Shown one piece after another: positions 17,978 through 26,841 of a stretch of DNA of 64,000 nucleotides (positions are counted from its first letter, which is position 1; each line of letters opens with the position of its first letter). The stretch spans positions 2,152,001 through 2,216,000 of the forward strand of contig NZ_BQYL01000001.1 of NCBI RefSeq assembly GCF_023706045.1. The letters are read 5' to 3'. The notes below the pieces were generated by a model. That model had not been told where the DNA came from. It saw nothing but the letters and a program-made list of their open reading frames with translations, and did not search any database. The DNA comes from Kangiella sp. TOML190. Lineage in GTDB: Bacteria; Pseudomonadota; Gammaproteobacteria; Enterobacterales; Kangiellaceae. The translations under genes and the position numbers were made by a program.

Positions 17978-19097
17978 GATGACTCTCAAAAATTTCTTTA
18001 TTGATATGTAGGGTGGATGTTGGGAATGCGATTTCAGCGCCTTCTTGCTCAATAATGTGCATGGTTTTTAGTAATACATCTTGCTTGATCTCATGGTATT
18101 TGCCCCACTCGCGAGTTTTAGTGAAAGTATAAATAAAGAAATCCAAAGAAGACGCTGCAAACTTATTGAAATTAACCATCAGAGTTGCTTCTTGATCAAT
18201 CTCCGGATGTTGCTGCAGCATGGTCTTAACCTTAGCCACAATAGTTTCAACTTTAGTCCAGTCATCATAACGCAACCCCACCATTTCATTAATTCGGCGA
18301 TTAGTCATACGCGACGGATTTTCTACAGAAATATTAGTAAAGGTCGCATTAGGCACATACAAGGGTCTTTTATCGAACGTGCGAATACGCGTTTGTCGCC
18401 AGCCAACATTCTCCACGGTTCCTTCAATTTCTTTATCCGGCGAACGGATCCAGTCGCCCACCTTAAAAGGCCGATCGAGAAAAATCATCATACCGCCGAA
18501 AAAATTCGCCAGCAGATCTTTAGCCGCAAAACCAACCGCAATACCACCAATACCACCGAAGGTTAAAATCCCAGTGATCGGAATATTGAGTAGCTGAAAA
18601 ATGATTAAGGCGCTGATAATCATCACGATCAAACGCATCAACTTACTAACCGCTAAAATTCCAGTTTCATCAAGTTTGATATCATAATTTCTTGCCTCGG
18701 CGCCACTATCCGCCTCTAAAAAGTTGGCTTCGATTTTATTGATCAAGCGAATCAAGCCCAGACTCACTGCAAAAACGATAAAGACTCGTTTTAAGTTGTT
18801 CAACAACTCAGTAGAAATTATCGGCTGGTTGAGATAAACCGCTTGCGCTGCCTGCAAGACAAATAAAACGCCTAACACCAAAATGGTGATAGATACGGGT
18901 TTATTAAGGCCATATAAGATAGCGTCATCCCAAAAATTAGCCGATTTTTCAAACCGTTTTTGAAGGCGCTTGTAAATAAAACGCCATGCCAAATAAGAAA
19001 AAACCGTCATACCGACTATGACTAGCAGTTGCCAATAACTTGGCAGAGATTCTAGCCATTGACTAAGTTTGGATAATTGTTCACTGGTTGTTTGCAT
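17964..19097 (-). CDS. MscS-family mechanosensitive channel
   Basis: A 377-residue channel of the small-conductance MscS superfamily. Hydrophobic segments are near residues 20-40, 65-85, 105-125 and 155-175. The pore-lining helix and start of the beta domain are seen as GIGGIAVGFAAKDLLANFF and RPFKVGDWI near residues 185-225. The cytoplasmic alpha/beta domain follows. Such channels open on hypo-osmotic shock to release solutes. It is more like the multi-helix YnaI/YbdG branch than short MscS. It is translationally coupled to the DUF2288 gene. Confidence 0.88.
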   Translation of the reverse strand: MQTTSEQLSKLSQWLESLPSYWQLLVIVGMTVFSYLAWRFIYKRLQKRFEKSANFWDDAILYGLNKPVSITILVLGVLFVLQAAQAVYLNQPIISTELLNNLKRVFIVFAVSLGLIRLINKIEANFLEADSGAEARNYDIKLDETGILAVSKLMRLIVMIISALIIFQLLNIPITGILTFGGIGGIAVGFAAKDLLANFFGGMMIFLDRPFKVGDWIRSPDKEIEGTVENVGWRQTRIRTFDKRPLYVPNATFTNISVENPSRMTNRRINEMVGLRYDDWTKVETIVAKVKTMLQQHPEIDQEATLMVNFNKFAASSLDFFIYTFTKTREWGKYHEIKQDVLLKTMHIIEQEGAEIAFPTSTLHINKEIFESHHEQQ

Positions 19098-19134
19098 GCT
19101 GTTCTAAATGCTAGGGTTACATTTGTTTAAGAGT

Positions 19135-20139
19135 TTAAGCTAAAGTTTTACTCAACTCGCGCCAAGAATCGCTCGCTTGAACTGCCGCCAAATTATACGC
19201 TAATTTGCTGCCTGCCATCGTTGCGATCCGCGCCGAGTTTTCTTTATTCACAGGCAGTTTATCCGCATCGGCTAACTCCTGAGCCTCAGTTGGATGGTTA
19301 CACACCAACACCATATCGCAACCTGCGGCTAAAGCAATGTCCGCTCGCGCATGATAGTCGCCAGCAACGGTAGCTCCTTCCATCGACAAATCATCACTAA
19401 AAATAACGCCCTCAAAGCCAAGCTGTTGTCTTAAAATATCTTTGAGCCAAACTTCAGAAAAGCCAGCCGGATGCTTGTCCACCGAAGGGTAAATAACGTG
19501 CGCTGGCATCACCGCTTGGTAATCCTGCGCCAGCTCTGCAAACACCCGCATATCTTGCGAAATAATCTGTTCACGCGGTCTATCATCAACTGGGATTTCA
19601 ATATGCGAATCAGCGCGCACCGAGCCATGCCCAGGGAAATGCTTAGCAGTGGTCGCCATTCCGTAATCATTCATGCCTTTGATAAAAGCTCGACCAAGCG
19701 CAATCACCTCATCAAGCTGTCCTGAAAACGCACGATCGCCAATCACTTCGCTGATCTCTAGGTTTAGATCCAATACTGGTGCAAAGCTAATATCAATCCC
19801 CACGCCTTGCACTTCTAACGCAATCATAGCGCCCAAGCCATAAGCTTTTTGCTTAGCCAATTCCAGATCGCGAGTTTGCTTTAGGATCTCGCCCATCGGC
19901 GGAATAGCGCTAAAACCTTCGCGAAAGCGCTGCACTCGCCCGCCTTCATGATCCACCGCAATGATGATATCACTCGCCGCCTCTTCTCGTACCGCCATAC
20001 ACAAGTCCGCCACTTGGTTGGTCGAGGCAAAATTACGAGCAAATAAAATCAAACCGCCAATCATTGGATTTTTTAGTAAATCCATTTCGCGACGATTGAG
20101 CGTTAAGCCTTCTAAGTCCAGCATCAGTGGGCCATACAT
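19135..20139 (-). CDS. nagZ: Beta-N-acetylhexosaminidase NagZ
   Basis: A 334-residue cytoplasmic glycoside hydrolase of family 3 that removes N-acetylglucosamine from anhydromuropeptides in cell-wall recycling. Key motifs: PLMLDLEGL at the N-terminus, DHEGGRVQRFREGF (binding), KHFPGHGSVRADSH (catalytic His) and FSDDLSMEG (nucleophile Asp). I chose ATG at 20139, which aligns with the usual MGPVMLD start and has GGAG nine bases upstream, over a TTG five codons earlier. The next gene on this strand, mscS, begins 37 bases on. Confidence 0.95.
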   Translation of the reverse strand: MYGPLMLDLEGLTLNRREMDLLKNPMIGGLILFARNFASTNQVADLCMAVREEAASDIIIAVDHEGGRVQRFREGFSAIPPMGEILKQTRDLELAKQKAYGLGAMIALEVQGVGIDISFAPVLDLNLEISEVIGDRAFSGQLDEVIALGRAFIKGMNDYGMATTAKHFPGHGSVRADSHIEIPVDDRPREQIISQDMRVFAELAQDYQAVMPAHVIYPSVDKHPAGFSEVWLKDILRQQLGFEGVIFSDDLSMEGATVAGDYHARADIALAAGCDMVLVCNHPTEAQELADADKLPVNKENSARIATMAGSKLAYNLAAVQASDSWRELSKTLA

Positions 20140-20374
20140 GGGTTTATGCTCCAAGAGGAATTGTGATCGATAAATTTTGCGATAGTGTACCGAATTCTAT
20201 GACCTGAAACACCCCGAAAAGCCAGAAATCAACGCTACCAACTTCTCAAAAGACCAGAAAAGGCTATAATGATGCGTTGAATTAATGGGTATGGTGGCTT
20301 CTTGCTCAGCTTGCTGCGGCGAAGCCCACAATTACAAACTAATCTTAAAAGCATATTAATTGAAAAGGTAACAT

Positions 20375-22258
20375 ATGAAGTTTAATCAAAAACTAACAAG
20401 CGCCCTAGTGCTCACCGCACTCTTTGGGCTAACCGCTTGTGATAACAAGGATAACGCGACTTCTAAACCAGTAGAAAAAGTTGCTCCAGCTAAACAAGCG
20501 CCAACCGCTGAAGATGCGGCAGCTTTTGTGGCACGCGCAGAACAAGAGCTATCGGACTTGTCCGACTATGGCTCAAAAATCGCTTGGGTTAACGCTAATT
20601 TCGTAACTGAAGATACGGTTGCGCTGAATGCTGAGGTCGGCGAGCGTTTTACAAAACTAGGCGTTGATTTAGCTAACGAAGCTAAGAAATTCAATGGCTT
20701 AGAATTACCTTATGATGTAGCACGTAAGCTTGAAATGATTAAACTTGGCCTAACTTTGCCAGCGCCTTCGGATGCCGCCAAAACCAAAAAACTGGCCCAA
20801 ATTACTTCTGAGCTCGACAGTATCTACGCCCAAGGCCGCAGTCCTGATGGCCGCTCGCTAGGCGAGTTGACGCAAACCTTAATCAAGTCGCGTGATCCAC
20901 AAGAACTGCTAAAAGCTTGGCAAGGCTGGCGAGAAATTTCAAAACCTATGCGTCCTTTATATAAGGAGATGGTTACCATCGCCAACGAAGGCTCAAAAGA
21001 GCTAGGTTATGTGGATACGGGCGCTATGTGGCGCTCGAAATACGATATGCCAGCGGATGACTTTGCCGCAGAATTGGATCGTCTATGGGGTCAAGTAAAG
21101 CCATTGTATGATGCTCTGCACTGCCACGTTCGCGCAGAGCTTAACGATAAGTATGGCGATGAAGTGGTTGCTCAAGAAGGCCCGATTCCAGCACACCTAT
21201 TCGGAAATATGTGGGCGCAACAATGGGGCAATATCTACGACATCGCAGGACCAAAAGGTGGCGCTGCCAGCAAGGGTATCGACATTAACCCCTTGCTTGA
21301 AGCGCACTATGGCGTCGATCACGAAGTAGTCACTCACGCAGAGAAAGAAAAAGCAGTTAAGGCCATGGTCAAAACTGGCGAAAACTTTTTCTCATCACTA
21401 GGCTTTGCGCCTTTACCACAAACTTTCTGGGATCGCTCTTTATTTGTTAAGCCGCGAGATCGTGACGTCCAGTGCCACGCTTCGGCTTGGGATTTAGACA
21501 ACAAAGAAGATATCCGCATTAAAATGTGTACCGAAATCAACGCGGATGACTTTCAAACCGTTCACCATGAGCTTGGTCACAACTATTACCAACGCGCATA
21601 CATGAACCAACCGTTGTTATACAAAAACAGTGCCAACGACGGTTTCCACGAAGCGATTGGCGACACGGTGGCACTTTCTATTACCCCAAAATATTTAAAG
21701 CAAATTGGCTTGATCGAAGAAGAGCCTGATGCCTCAGCAGACATTTCATTATTGATGCGCTCGGCATTAGACAAGATTGCTTTCTTACCCTTTGGTTTAT
21801 TAGTTGATCAATGGCGCTGGAAAGTTTTCAACGGTGAAATCACGCCAGAAAACTACAACCAAGGCTGGTGGGATCTGCGTGAAAAATACCAAGGCTTAAA
21901 GCCGCCAGTAGCGCGTAGCGAAAACGATTTTGATCCAGGTGCGAAATACCATATTCCAGGAAATACTCCTTACTCACGTTATTTCCTAGCGCATATTTTG
22001 CAATTCCAATTCTTCCGCGACATGTGCAAAATGTCTGGTAATACTGGCCCACTGCATCGCTGTTCTTTCTACGGCGACAAAGAAGCAGGCGCTAAACTAA
22101 ACGCCATGTTGGAAATGGGATCTTCACGCCCTTGGCCCGACGCACTAGAAGCCATGACCGGCCAAAGAGAAATGGATGCCACCGCCGTACTAGAATACTA
22201 TGCACCACTTAAAGCATGGTTAGACGAGCAAAACAAAGATCGTCAGTGTGGTTGGTAA
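20375..22258 (+). CDS. M2-family peptidyl-dipeptidase (ACE-like) lipoprotein
   Basis: A 627-residue zinc metallopeptidase of family M2, the family of angiotensin-converting enzyme. The lipobox LTAC at Cys22 indicates a lipoprotein. The zinc motif HHELGHNYYQRAY (HELGH) and the downstream GFHEAIGDTVALS third ligand are intact. The single catalytic domain and the length match bacterial M2 members, which remove C-terminal dipeptides. A TATAAT is present at 20265-20270, and a hairpin GGCTTC/GAAGCC lies in the leader near 20294-20326. It probably degrades peptides at the cell surface. A terminator and a palindromic repeat follow. Confidence 0.9.
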   Translation: MKFNQKLTSALVLTALFGLTACDNKDNATSKPVEKVAPAKQAPTAEDAAAFVARAEQELSDLSDYGSKIAWVNANFVTEDTVALNAEVGERFTKLGVDLANEAKKFNGLELPYDVARKLEMIKLGLTLPAPSDAAKTKKLAQITSELDSIYAQGRSPDGRSLGELTQTLIKSRDPQELLKAWQGWREISKPMRPLYKEMVTIANEGSKELGYVDTGAMWRSKYDMPADDFAAELDRLWGQVKPLYDALHCHVRAELNDKYGDEVVAQEGPIPAHLFGNMWAQQWGNIYDIAGPKGGAASKGIDINPLLEAHYGVDHEVVTHAEKEKAVKAMVKTGENFFSSLGFAPLPQTFWDRSLFVKPRDRDVQCHASAWDLDNKEDIRIKMCTEINADDFQTVHHELGHNYYQRAYMNQPLLYKNSANDGFHEAIGDTVALSITPKYLKQIGLIEEEPDASADISLLMRSALDKIAFLPFGLLVDQWRWKVFNGEITPENYNQGWWDLREKYQGLKPPVARSENDFDPGAKYHIPGNTPYSRYFLAHILQFQFFRDMCKMSGNTGPLHRCSFYGDKEAGAKLNAMLEMGSSRPWPDALEAMTGQREMDATAVLEYYAPLKAWLDEQNKDRQCGW

Positions 22259-22272
22259 GTAACTCTTAGAAT

Positions 22273-22350
22273 GTCATCCCCGCGAAAGCGGGGATCTAGC
22301 TTAACTCCAATACGAAACTCAAGATAGATTCCCGCCTACGCGGGAATGAC
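22273..22350. repeat. Paired palindromic repeat (BIME-like)
   Basis: Two units face each other: GTCATCCCCGCGAAAGCGGG at the left and its degenerate inverse ending CGCGGGAATGAC at the right, enclosing about 30 unrelated bases. The whole element spans 78 bases with GTCAT/ATGAC ends. The same architecture recurs at 55437-55515; single units are at 26803 and 23046. Confidence 0.8.
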
Positions 22351-22359
22351 AAACTTTAG

Positions 22360-22385
22360 AAAGCCCCTCATAGAGCGGCTTTTTT
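22360..22385 (+). terminator. Terminator of M2 peptidase gene
   Basis: AAAGCC-CTC and GAG-GGCTTT arms (22360-22383) around a short loop are followed by a T run. Confidence 0.7.
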
Positions 22386-22623
22386 ATGTAAGCCAATGCC
22401 ATATTGGTAATAATCAACTACAAACAAATCAAATAAAGCTCGACAAGCACCTAGTTAATCTATACAGTGGCACCCAGCTAGAAAGCAAGTCTATTATTTA
22501 TATCACTACATTTCGCAGTTTTATTCGTATTATTTCGTCCTGCAGTTTTTAAGTCACAGTCTATTTTCAAAGCAATTCAAGCCTCTTGAAGGCACAAATT
22601 TATTTAAATTTCAGGATATTATT

Positions 22624-22833
22624 ATGTCGAATACAATTACAGGAACCGTCAAATGGTTCAACGAATCTAAAGGTTTTGGTTTTATCGAGCAAGAAAACGG
22701 CCCAGACGTTTTTGCACACTACAGCGCTATCAGCAGCTCTGGCTTTAAAACCTTAACTGAAGGCCAAGCCGTTGAGTTTGTAGTTACACAAGGTCAAAAA
22801 GGCCCACAAGCTGAGAATATCGTAGCCGCTTAA
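22624..22833 (+). CDS. Cold-shock protein (CspA family)
   Basis: A 69-residue single cold-shock domain. RNP1 (KGFGFIE, residues 16-22) and RNP2 (VFAHYSA, near 30-36) are intact, and the ends ([18 protein letters not shown]) match CspA/CspC-type proteins. It binds single-stranded RNA/DNA as a chaperone. A perfect terminator follows. Paralogue identity (A, C, D or E) cannot be settled. Confidence 0.95.
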   Translation: MSNTITGTVKWFNESKGFGFIEQENGPDVFAHYSAISSSGFKTLTEGQAVEFVVTQGQKGPQAENIVAA

Positions 22834-22850
22834 TACGACTACTATTTGAT

Positions 22851-22880
22851 AAAAAAGCAGGCTTTTAAGCCTGCTTTTTT
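22851..22880 (+). terminator. Terminator of cold-shock gene
   Basis: AAAAAAGCAGGC (22851-22862) and GCCTGCTTTTTT (22869-22880) form a perfect 12-bp arm pair around TTTTAA, with the T tract inside the stem; it can act in both directions. Confidence 0.92.
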
Positions 22881-23045
22881 ATGCAAGATTTTGCTAAACG
22901 TCGTTTAAAATAAATCTATAAATCCGGACAACTTAGCTATTAGCAATATTAGGGTTGGCAAGCTCACCTAAGCTACATTACTACTGACTCGATCATGAAA
23001 CTCCTATGTCAGCAAGAGTCCATATTAGCTCAATATCGCAAGCAT

Positions 23046-23069
23046 AAATTCCTGCTTTCGCGGGAATTT
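23046..23069. repeat. Single palindromic repeat unit
   Basis: AAATTCCTGCTTTCGCGGGAATTT-type unit beside the pncC stop. It shares the GGGAAT/CGCGAAAGC core of the dispersed family and could form a hairpin at the pncC 3' end. Confidence 0.55.
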
Positions 23070-23077
23070 CGGCAAAG

Positions 23078-23566
23078 TTAAAAATCCTCAATTAAATTAT
23101 CAATCAACTCTAAAGCTTTAATCACTGTCTGCTGACGCACTTGCGCCCTATTTCCGTCAAAAACTAATTTATGCGCTCCAGCGCCTAAAGCATGGGCAAA
23201 ACCAAACCAGACGGTGCCAACGGGTTTATCTCCCGAGCCACCATCAGGACCGGCAATACCGCTAACCGCAATGGCAATACGTTTGCCCTTTCCTGCGCGG
23301 TTATAAGCGCCTTTGGCCATGCTTTTGACCACATCCATCGAAACCGCGCCAGCGGCTTCGATAAGTTCCATTGGCACACCAAGCATTTCATGCTTGGCTT
23401 GGTTGGAATAAGTAATAAAAGCCCTATCGAACCATTGGGAACTGCCAGCAATATCGGTACAGGCAGCGGATATCATTCCACCAGTGCATGACTCAGCAGT
23501 GACTATGATTAAGCCTTTATCGACTAATTTTTGTGCGTTCAATTCAAGTTGCGAGCTTAGGTCCAA
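23078..23566 (-). CDS. pncC: Nicotinamide-nucleotide amidase (CinA C-terminal domain)
   Basis: A 162-residue stand-alone CinA C-terminal domain. It deamidates nicotinamide mononucleotide to nicotinic acid mononucleotide in NAD recycling. The signatures VTAESCTGGMISAACTDIAG, then AVSGIAGPDGG and KPVGTVWFGFA are intact. The N-terminal molybdopterin-like domain is absent, as in E. coli YgaD/PncC. The start is TTG with AGGGAG seven bases upstream. It is divergent from mutS; no recA is found alongside. Confidence 0.92.
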   Translation of the reverse strand: MDLSSQLELNAQKLVDKGLIIVTAESCTGGMISAACTDIAGSSQWFDRAFITYSNQAKHEMLGVPMELIEAAGAVSMDVVKSMAKGAYNRAGKGKRIAIAVSGIAGPDGGSGDKPVGTVWFGFAHALGAGAHKLVFDGNRAQVRQQTVIKALELIDNLIEDF

Positions 23567-23698
23567 TTAGCGACTCCCTATTAGTTCATCTTACTTCATT
23601 TATGGTTTGCTTATTTATGTTTAATAGCAGATCCGTTAAGCTATAGCTTATCAACAAGAGCCACTAAATTATTGGCATCATAATATAATAATCAGGCA

Positions 23699-26329
23699 AT
23701 GGCTAAAGCTGAAAACCGCTCCACGAAAACTTCTGAAAACCTTAGCGCCGCTAAGCAAAACGCGCCGCAGCATACTCCAATGATGCGTCAATATTGGGGT
23801 TTAAAAAATCAGCACCCCGATTATTTGCTGTTTTATCGCATGGGCGATTTTTACGAGTTGTTTTATGAGGATGCCAAACGTGCTGCTGAATTACTGGATT
23901 TAACCTTAACCAAACGCGGCGCTTCGGCGGGCGAGCCTATTCCTATGGCTGGCGTGCCTTTTCATGCGGTCGATGGCTATTTGGCACGCTTAGTGAAACT
24001 GGGCGAATCAGTTGCCATTTGCGAACAAGTTGGCGATCCAGCCACCAGCAAAGGGCCTGTAGCGCGCAAAGTAGTCCGAATTGTTACGCCCGGCACTCTT
24101 TACGATGAAAACCTGCTGGATGCTCAGTCCGATCAATTATTGACGGCGATTTACAAAAAGTATGAGCAATACGGGCTAGCTTGTATTGATATGGCCTCTG
24201 GTCGCTTTTGGTTGTCGGAATTCGACAACCAATCCGACTTCCAAGCTGAGCTATTTCGCCTAAAACCTGCGGAAATAGTGGTGAGTGACACCCAACAAAC
24301 CTTAGTGTCGCAGCTAAACACTTCCATCAAATGGCAACCTGACTTTGCCTTTGATTATGAGCAAAATTTAGCAAACTTACTCAAACACTTCCAAGTAGCG
24401 AATTTGGATTCCTTTGGTTGTGAAGATCTGAACATTGCGATTTGCGCCGCTGGCGCGGTGCTTGAGTACGCCAAAAAGACTCAGCTTAATCAGCTACCGC
24501 ATATTCGACTATTACAACGCCTTCAAGATAGCGACCAGCTAACCCTTGACCCTGCGACGCGGCGCAATTTAGAGCTGACTGAAAATCTTCAAGGCGGCGA
24601 GCAAAACACTTTATTTGAAGTGTTAAACTCCACTAAAACCGTCATGGGCGCACGTTTATTAAAACGCTGGTTGCATGCGCCCTTAAGTAACAAAGGCTTA
24701 ATCGAAAAACGACTTGAGGCGGTAGAACAAATCCAAACCGAGCACCGTTATATTGAGCTACAAGAAATTCTAGGCTCGATTGCCGATATTGAACGGATCT
24801 CGACTAGAGTGGCTTTAGGCAGCGCCAATCCGCGTGACTTAAAACGTTTAGAACAAGGCCTGCAAGCTTCGCAAGCCTTGTTGAATGAAGTACAAACCAA
24901 GCAGCTTGAACTCAGTTTAGCTCAACAAATCTATCCCTTGCCGCAAGTTCAAGAATTACTAGATAAGGCCATTGTTGAGCAGCCGCCGATGGTAATTCGT
25001 GACGGCGGTATGATAGCGGCTGGCTTTAATGCTGAACTGGACGAGTTAAAAAACCTTGCTTCAGATGCCAGCGATTTTATGCTCAAACTTGAGCAGCAAG
25101 AAAAAGCGCAAACTGGCTTGAGCACCTTAAAAGTTGGTTATAACAGGGTACATGGTTTTTATATCGAAATTTCGAGAGCTCAATCCGATGGTGCACCCGC
25201 GCACTATATTCGCCGTCAAACCTTGAAAAATAATGAACGCTTTATTACTCCTGAGTTGAAAGACTACGAAGAAAAAGTGCTTTCCAGTAAGTCCAAAGCC
25301 TTGGCCTTAGAAAAAAGGCTTTATCAAGAATTAATCCTAGAGCTGCAAAAATTTGTGGCCGAAATTCAATCCACCGCCAGCGCAGTCGCCGAACTCGACT
25401 TGCTAACCTGCTTTGCCGAGCGCGCCGAAAGTTTGCAGCTCAATCGCCCCCAGCTTACCAATGATGCTGCGATTGAGATCAGCAAGGGTCGGCATCCCGT
25501 GGTAGAATACCATCTCAAAGACCCTTTTATTGCCAACGATCTCAGCCTTAATCAGAAAAGACGTTCGATTATCATTACCGGCCCAAATATGGGCGGCAAA
25601 TCCACCTATATGCGGCAAACCGCCTTAATCGTATTAATGGCACATATCGGTTGTTTTGTACCCGCGGAAACTGCTCAAATCGGCACTGTCGACAGGATCT
25701 TTACCCGCATCGGCGCATCGGATGACTTAGCCAGTGGTCGTTCGACTTTTATGGTGGAAATGTCCGAAACCGCCAATATTCTCAATAATGCTACTAACAA
25801 AAGCTTAGTTCTGCTGGATGAAATTGGCCGTGGTACCAGCACTTTTGATGGGCTGGCTCTGGCCTCGGCCACTATTCAATATATCCACGAAAAATTAAGT
25901 GCCTACACCCTGTTTGCCACTCACTACTTTGAACTAACGCAACAGGCCGAAGAATGGGACTCAATGGTTAATTTGCATTTTGGTGCGACCGAGCATCAAG
26001 CGGGTCAAAAACAGCAGCTTATCTTTTCGCATCAAGCCAAAGATGGCGCAGCCAATCAAAGCTATGGTATTCAAGTAGCGCAACTGGCGGGCCTGCCAAA
26101 TCCGGTGATTACAGCTGCCAAGCAGTTATTAACACACTTTGAGCAGGTTGGTACTCACGATTTAAACTCTGGCGATCCGCAGCTACCAAAGTTAGAATTT
26201 GCCGAGAAAGGCGAACCGTCGCCTCAAGATAGCCAGCTAAGAACGATCTTAGAATCTGTGGAAATAGATGAAATAAGCCCGCGACAAGCACTGGATCTAT
26301 TGTATAAACTTAAAGAAACGCTAAAATAG
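23699..26329 (+). CDS. mutS: DNA mismatch repair protein MutS
   Basis: An 876-residue mismatch sensor. The mismatch-binding Phe-x-Glu motif GDFYELF is at residues 49-55, with the connector, clamp and ATPase domains after it. Walker A (GPNMGGKST, near 626), the [12 protein letters not shown] Walker B/D-loop and the FATHYFEL signature are present. The C-terminal helix used for tetramer formation ([18 protein letters not shown]) is retained. The ATG has only a CAGG very close by and a TATAAT at 23684-23689, so the mRNA leader may be only a few bases long. The fdxA gene follows, as in many gammaproteobacteria. Confidence 0.97.
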   Translation: MAKAENRSTKTSENLSAAKQNAPQHTPMMRQYWGLKNQHPDYLLFYRMGDFYELFYEDAKRAAELLDLTLTKRGASAGEPIPMAGVPFHAVDGYLARLVKLGESVAICEQVGDPATSKGPVARKVVRIVTPGTLYDENLLDAQSDQLLTAIYKKYEQYGLACIDMASGRFWLSEFDNQSDFQAELFRLKPAEIVVSDTQQTLVSQLNTSIKWQPDFAFDYEQNLANLLKHFQVANLDSFGCEDLNIAICAAGAVLEYAKKTQLNQLPHIRLLQRLQDSDQLTLDPATRRNLELTENLQGGEQNTLFEVLNSTKTVMGARLLKRWLHAPLSNKGLIEKRLEAVEQIQTEHRYIELQEILGSIADIERISTRVALGSANPRDLKRLEQGLQASQALLNEVQTKQLELSLAQQIYPLPQVQELLDKAIVEQPPMVIRDGGMIAAGFNAELDELKNLASDASDFMLKLEQQEKAQTGLSTLKVGYNRVHGFYIEISRAQSDGAPAHYIRRQTLKNNERFITPELKDYEEKVLSSKSKALALEKRLYQELILELQKFVAEIQSTASAVAELDLLTCFAERAESLQLNRPQLTNDAAIEISKGRHPVVEYHLKDPFIANDLSLNQKRRSIIITGPNMGGKSTYMRQTALIVLMAHIGCFVPAETAQIGTVDRIFTRIGASDDLASGRSTFMVEMSETANILNNATNKSLVLLDEIGRGTSTFDGLALASATIQYIHEKLSAYTLFATHYFELTQQAEEWDSMVNLHFGATEHQAGQKQQLIFSHQAKDGAANQSYGIQVAQLAGLPNPVITAAKQLLTHFEQVGTHDLNSGDPQLPKLEFAEKGEPSPQDSQLRTILESVEIDEISPRQALDLLYKLKETLK

Positions 26330-26389
26330 CGCCTGCTTGACCCTATTTTGTTCATTTTGATTTAAGCCTATTCGTTTTAGGAGTTATCC

Positions 26390-26713
26390 ATGGCATTTGT
26401 AGTAACCGACAACTGCATCCGATGTAAACATACCGACTGTGTGGAAGTATGTCCGGTAGACTGTTTTTATGAAGGTCCTAATTTCTTGGTGATCAATCCT
26501 GATGAATGTATCGACTGCGCCCTGTGCGAGCCCGAATGCCCTGCAGAAGCGATTTTCGAAGAAGACGACGTGCCAGCGGGCCAAGAAAACTTTGTCGAAC
26601 TAAACGCTGAACTTTCGGAAATCTGGCCGAATATCACCGAAAAGAAAGATGCTCCTGAAGATGCCGAAGAATGGGATGGGGTTGAGAATAAGCTTCAATA
26701 TTTGGAACGATGA
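26390..26713 (+). CDS. fdxA: 7Fe ferredoxin FdxA
   Basis: A 107-residue 3Fe-4S/4Fe-4S ferredoxin. Cysteines lie in [20 protein letters not shown] near residues 9-28 and [16 protein letters not shown] near 40-55, the pattern of the Azotobacter FdI-type protein with its long acidic C-terminus. It carries electrons in the cytoplasm; the partner is unknown. AGGAG precedes ATG. It lies 60 bases after mutS, a conserved pairing. Confidence 0.93.
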   Translation: MAFVVTDNCIRCKHTDCVEVCPVDCFYEGPNFLVINPDECIDCALCEPECPAEAIFEEDDVPAGQENFVELNAELSEIWPNITEKKDAPEDAEEWDGVENKLQYLER

Positions 26714-26802
26714 TTCAGTAAATCATATAAAAAGCTCTTAGTTTTAAGGCTGTTTATTTTTATACCTAGATTATTCTAAATAAATATTTACTTCTTGATT
26801 AC

Positions 26803-26828
26803 GTCATTCCCGCGAAAACGGGAATGAC
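26803..26828. repeat. Single perfect palindromic repeat unit
   Basis: GTCATTCCCG and CGGGAATGAC (10-bp arms) flank CGAAAA. It lies between the convergent fdxA and amidohydrolase genes and may help terminate both. Confidence 0.8.
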
Positions 26829-26841
26829 CGCAAAGTTGAAA

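Larger units (their letters stand above)
22259..22623. other. 365-base gap between M2 peptidase and cold-shock genes
   Basis: The gap holds a pair of inverted palindromic repeat units (22273-22350), a terminator (22360-22385) and then about 240 bases leading to the cold-shock gene. The last part may be its leader; cold-shock mRNAs often have long 5' leaders, but I could not find a recognisable cold box. No convincing coding region is seen. Confidence 0.5.

Noticed and set aside
23638-23649. AAGCTATAGCTT palindrome between pncC and mutS
   Set aside because: Short, single and without a matching known operator.
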